Below the pieces are notes generated by a model. It saw only the letters and a program-made list of their open reading frames with translations. It ran no database searches and was not told where the DNA came from. A stretch of DNA of 55,872 nucleotides. Origin: Colwellia_A sp041890515 (lineage in GTDB: Bacteria; Pseudomonadota; Gammaproteobacteria; Enterobacterales; Alteromonadaceae). Both the position numbers and the translations under genes were made by a program. Of the stretch, positions 53,486 through 55,872 are shown piece after piece (position 1 is the stretch's first letter; the number at the start of each line of letters is the position of its first letter). The DNA lies in assembly GCA_041890515.1 (NCBI GenBank), contig JASDWX010000081.1:1-55872 (forward strand), given 5' to 3'.

Positions 53486-54586
53486 ATGTTTGATGATATT
53501 CGCCCTTATCGAGATGATGAAGTTGCCGCAGTGATCCAAAAGCTGATCAGTGACCATGGGCTACTATCTTCGATTTGCAGTTTCAAAATGCCTTTCATTT
53601 ATAAACTAATGCCAAGACTTTGCCGCACACTTGTAAAATGGACCTTAAAACTTCGTTCTAGTAAATTTCACAATATTGAAGAAATTCAAAGTGAAGTGGC
53701 AAAATACTTACATCATTTAATCAAAAAAAGCACCGATGGTTTTACTTTTCACGGTTTAGAGAAGCTTGACACAAGTAAGCCTATGTTATTTATTAGTAAC
53801 CATAGAGACATCGTGCTTGATGTCGCTCTTATAAATTGGGCACTATATAAGAGCGGCATTAATACTGTTGAAGCTGCTGTAGGCGATAATTTACTTCATC
53901 AACCTTGGGTTGCTGATTTAATGCGCATTAATAAAAGCTTCATTGTTAAGCGCAGTGAAGAAAGCAAGAGAGCAATGCTAAATGCATCTAAACAGTTATC
54001 TTCATATATCCATCATACGGTTCATGAACGCCAACAAAACATCTGGATAGCACAACGCGAAGGTCGTGCTAAAGATGGTATTGATAAAACCAATTCTGCG
54101 TTAATTTCAATGCTGTTTTTAAATAAAGGAAAGCATAAATCAATTGCCGACTACCTAACTGAAATTAATATTATTCCGGTCTCTGTCTCTTATGAATTTG
54201 ATCCCTGCGATAGCGATAAAGCAATCGAACTTGCAGAACGTGAAGCAACAGGCAGTTATCAGAAAAAAGAAAATGAAGATTTAAACAGTATCACTCGTGG
54301 TTTAGTTGGTAAAAAGGGCCGAGTTCATGTGGAGTTTGGTCATGTTATAGGTGGTGATTTTGCAGACAGTAAAGCTGTTGCTAGTGCGATTGATCAAGAA
54401 ATTATTGCTAATTATAAATTATATGACAGTAACTTAACCGCTTACGCAGAACTTAACCAAGAAGCTACTAAGCAGAACGTAATGGATAAGCTTAATGACC
54501 GTATGTCTGAGTTAACCCAAGAACAAAAGCATTGGTTATTAACCATGTATGCTAATCCTGTAAGAGCTAAACAGACGTTAGACTAA
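53486..54586 (+). CDS. 1-acylglycerol-3-phosphate acyltransferase-like (PlsC family)
   Basis: The 366-residue protein has the acyltransferase blocks: SNHRDIVLD (block I), then RINKSFIVKRS and IWIAQREGRAKDG (block III, the substrate-binding region). In block I, the Asp is six residues after the His, not five as in the usual H-x4-D, unless D two residues after His serves. It transfers acyl chains to lysophosphatidate in the membrane, if active. Similar long forms exist in marine gammaproteobacteria. It is monocistronic, with a terminator after it. Confidence 0.82.
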   Translation: MFDDIRPYRDDEVAAVIQKLISDHGLLSSICSFKMPFIYKLMPRLCRTLVKWTLKLRSSKFHNIEEIQSEVAKYLHHLIKKSTDGFTFHGLEKLDTSKPMLFISNHRDIVLDVALINWALYKSGINTVEAAVGDNLLHQPWVADLMRINKSFIVKRSEESKRAMLNASKQLSSYIHHTVHERQQNIWIAQREGRAKDGIDKTNSALISMLFLNKGKHKSIADYLTEINIIPVSVSYEFDPCDSDKAIELAEREATGSYQKKENEDLNSITRGLVGKKGRVHVEFGHVIGGDFADSKAVASAIDQEIIANYKLYDSNLTAYAELNQEATKQNVMDKLNDRMSELTQEQKHWLLTMYANPVRAKQTLD

Positions 54587-54617
54587 GTAATACCCTCTAC
54601 TTATAACAAAAAAATAA

Positions 54618-54638
54618 GGCGCTATTTAGCGCCGTTTT
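54618..54638 (+). terminator. Terminator after the acyltransferase gene
   Basis: GGCGCT pairs with AGCGCC around ATTT, followed by GTTTTTA, about 32 bases past the stop. Confidence 0.88.
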
Positions 54639-54654
54639 TATATTATTATCTCTC

Positions 54655-55866
54655 TTATTTTTCAATCGAAATATGATAACTTTTTATGTTATTAACAAAA
54701 GTGCTATGACTTCCATTTTGGTAATACAATAAATAGTTGGCATAATTATTTGTGTTTTCACTTTGAATCAAAATGGTATTTGTTTCTAAAATAAGCGTGT
54801 CATCATTGATGATTTCATCATAACCTTCCAAAGCCATTGTTACCGGTAATTGCCCTGTAATTTCACCATAACTTGTCCATTTTACTGGCATAGGTGTATT
54901 AGCTTGCAAGTCAAAATCTTGGTAGTTAACAGAGATAATAGCCATTGGATAATCAGCAACATCGCTATAATCATAACTCCAGTCAGATTTTATTTCTGAA
55001 AAGAACACATCATCAACATCTGGTTTTTTATCAGAAGCTTCTACTGCAAAACTAGTAGCAGAAACAGGAGAGATAACTTGATGTTGGCTTGATATTTTTA
55101 TAGAGCCAAAAGCTGAATCAACTTCAGTAAATACAACTTCAGCATTCGACTGATATTCAGTTTCTGAAACATAAACGTGACTATTGAATAACTCAACAGA
55201 GTTATCGCCTTCGACAACGTCAATATCGAAATGTTCAAGGCCTAAAAATGACTGATGTGTAGTGAAAGCTTGATGACCATTAGTTAAACTAACTTCCTCA
55301 ACGCCATCAAAAGCAGCTAACATCCAAATTTCTTCATTGTTAGTATTCAAAGCTATCTGGCTAAAATCTTCAATAAAACCAGCTGCCCCCAGCACATTGC
55401 TATTGTTACCAATACCCACAATAGAGAAAGAATGTATTGGCCAACTGCCATCAACAATACGACAAGCTTCTACGTTGTTAAAATGAGTACTTTGCGCATT
55501 TAATATTTCTGTCTCAGTAAAGTTTGCTGAACTGGTTACTTTAGCAATATTAAAAATTGGCGCATGAGTTACTTCAACATTTTTAGTAACACATTCACAA
55601 TTTGTATTATCTATTTTTTCAGCATGTTGAGCTTGATAGATCGCAGCCGTAGTCGCTTTTACCTGATGAAAACTAACAAAGTCTAGGCCTTCAGCCTTTC
55701 CTGTTTGCTGAGTTTTAGCTGCTATGGTGTAATTGATTAATTCATTATCTGACGAGAAGCTAAAAACACCATTAGCATCAGGCTGTAATTTTTCGACTAC
55801 ATCCCAACTACTATTTTGAATGGCTATGTTCCCGCTAAGTGTTGTTGAGCTTTGAACAGGTTGTTT
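54655..55866 (-). CDS. Hypothetical secreted/surface protein, N-terminus missing
   Basis: An open frame of 404 codons runs from near the contig end to a TAA at 54655-54657, without a credible internal start (the GTG at 55417-55419 is mid-protein). Upstream of about 55866 the frame meets TAA TAA at the very edge of the contig. The readable part includes QPVQSSTTLSGNIAIQNSSW, then LQPDANGVFSF, suggesting a beta-sandwich linker region as in bacterial lipoproteins with a carboxypeptidase-regulatory-like domain. Two close cysteines occur (NCECV) and one later (EACRIV). The family of the remaining part is not recognised. Confidence 0.65.
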   Translation of the reverse strand, partial: KQPVQSSTTLSGNIAIQNSSWDVVEKLQPDANGVFSFSSDNELINYTIAAKTQQTGKAEGLDFVSFHQVKATTAAIYQAQHAEKIDNTNCECVTKNVEVTHAPIFNIAKVTSSANFTETEILNAQSTHFNNVEACRIVDGSWPIHSFSIVGIGNNSNVLGAAGFIEDFSQIALNTNNEEIWMLAAFDGVEEVSLTNGHQAFTTHQSFLGLEHFDIDVVEGDNSVELFNSHVYVSETEYQSNAEVVFTEVDSAFGSIKISSQHQVISPVSATSFAVEASDKKPDVDDVFFSEIKSDWSYDYSDVADYPMAIISVNYQDFDLQANTPMPVKWTSYGEITGQLPVTMALEGYDEIINDDTLILETNTILIQSENTNNYANYLLYYQNGSHSTFVNNIKSYHISIEK

Positions 55867-55872
55867 TTATTA

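Noticed and set aside
1..55872. tRNA, rRNA, CRISPR arrays and intact insertion sequences
   Set aside because: I looked for clover-leaf segments, spaced direct repeats and transposase motifs in gaps and found none; a tRNAscan/Infernal run would be decisive.

Overview
This looks like one draft-assembly contig of an AT-rich marine gammaproteobacterium, most likely Colwelliaceae (Colwellia/Thalassotalea type) or a near relative in Alteromonadales. The reasons are the suhB/trmJ/isc synteny, the prmB-smrB divergent pair, fadIJ, a moxR-Bat cluster followed by an ECF sigma factor and DUF3379, a GlyGly-CTERM protein, a PBPRA1643-type SEC-C protein and several large c-di-GMP enzymes. The first 25 bases carry a tagmentation adapter, so the left edge is an assembly end. 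The right edge also ends inside a gene.

Layout. 1-2500: a truncated gene, a SEC-C protein, a small EAL protein behind a Fur-box-like site, and small or decayed ORFs. 2525-6340: a GAF-GAF-GGDEF-EAL protein and a membrane-anchored serine hydrolase. 6500-15120: the Fe-S assembly block (trmJ, cysE, iscR, iscS, iscU, iscA, hscB, hscA, fdx), with an IscR type-1 operator before iscR and a strong terminator after fdx; suhB is divergent. 15236-25913: two M16 zinc proteases flanking an MFS transporter, aroC, prmB, smrB and sixA. 26148-31600: a 1556-residue periplasmic-propeller/PAS/GGDEF/EAL protein, followed by two tiny tandem peptide genes that are the most unusual loci in the window. 31927-35503: fadI-fadJ with a FadR-like operator. 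35688-44101: moxR, DUF58, DUF4381, BatA, BatB-TPR, BatD, then an ECF sigma factor and a DUF3379 protein. 44212-55872: putP, an EAL-HDOD protein, a DUF2884 protein, a cold-shock gene with a long leader, an SpoU methyltransferase, signal peptidase, a cyclophilin, arfB, hpf, an acyltransferase and a truncated secreted or surface protein.

How the genes work together. The isc genes form one Fe-S assembly operon with feedback through IscR; cysE supplies cysteine precursor for the IscS desulfurase. fadIJ performs beta-oxidation. The MoxR/Bat genes look like one envelope AAA+/von Willebrand machine, possibly linked to its own sigma/anti-sigma pair. Ribosome rescue and hibernation genes (smrB, arfB, hpf) occur in two places.

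Gene decay is visible at three or more points: the C-terminal end of a ZapE ATPase, a SAM-methyltransferase remnant with two in-frame stops, and a remnant beside the MFS gene. The strongest candidates for something undescribed are the two-peptide locus at 30995-31267 and, more speculatively, a Cys-rich mini-ORF at 2238-2366 that lacks an ATG. No tRNA, rRNA, CRISPR array or intact insertion sequence was recognised.
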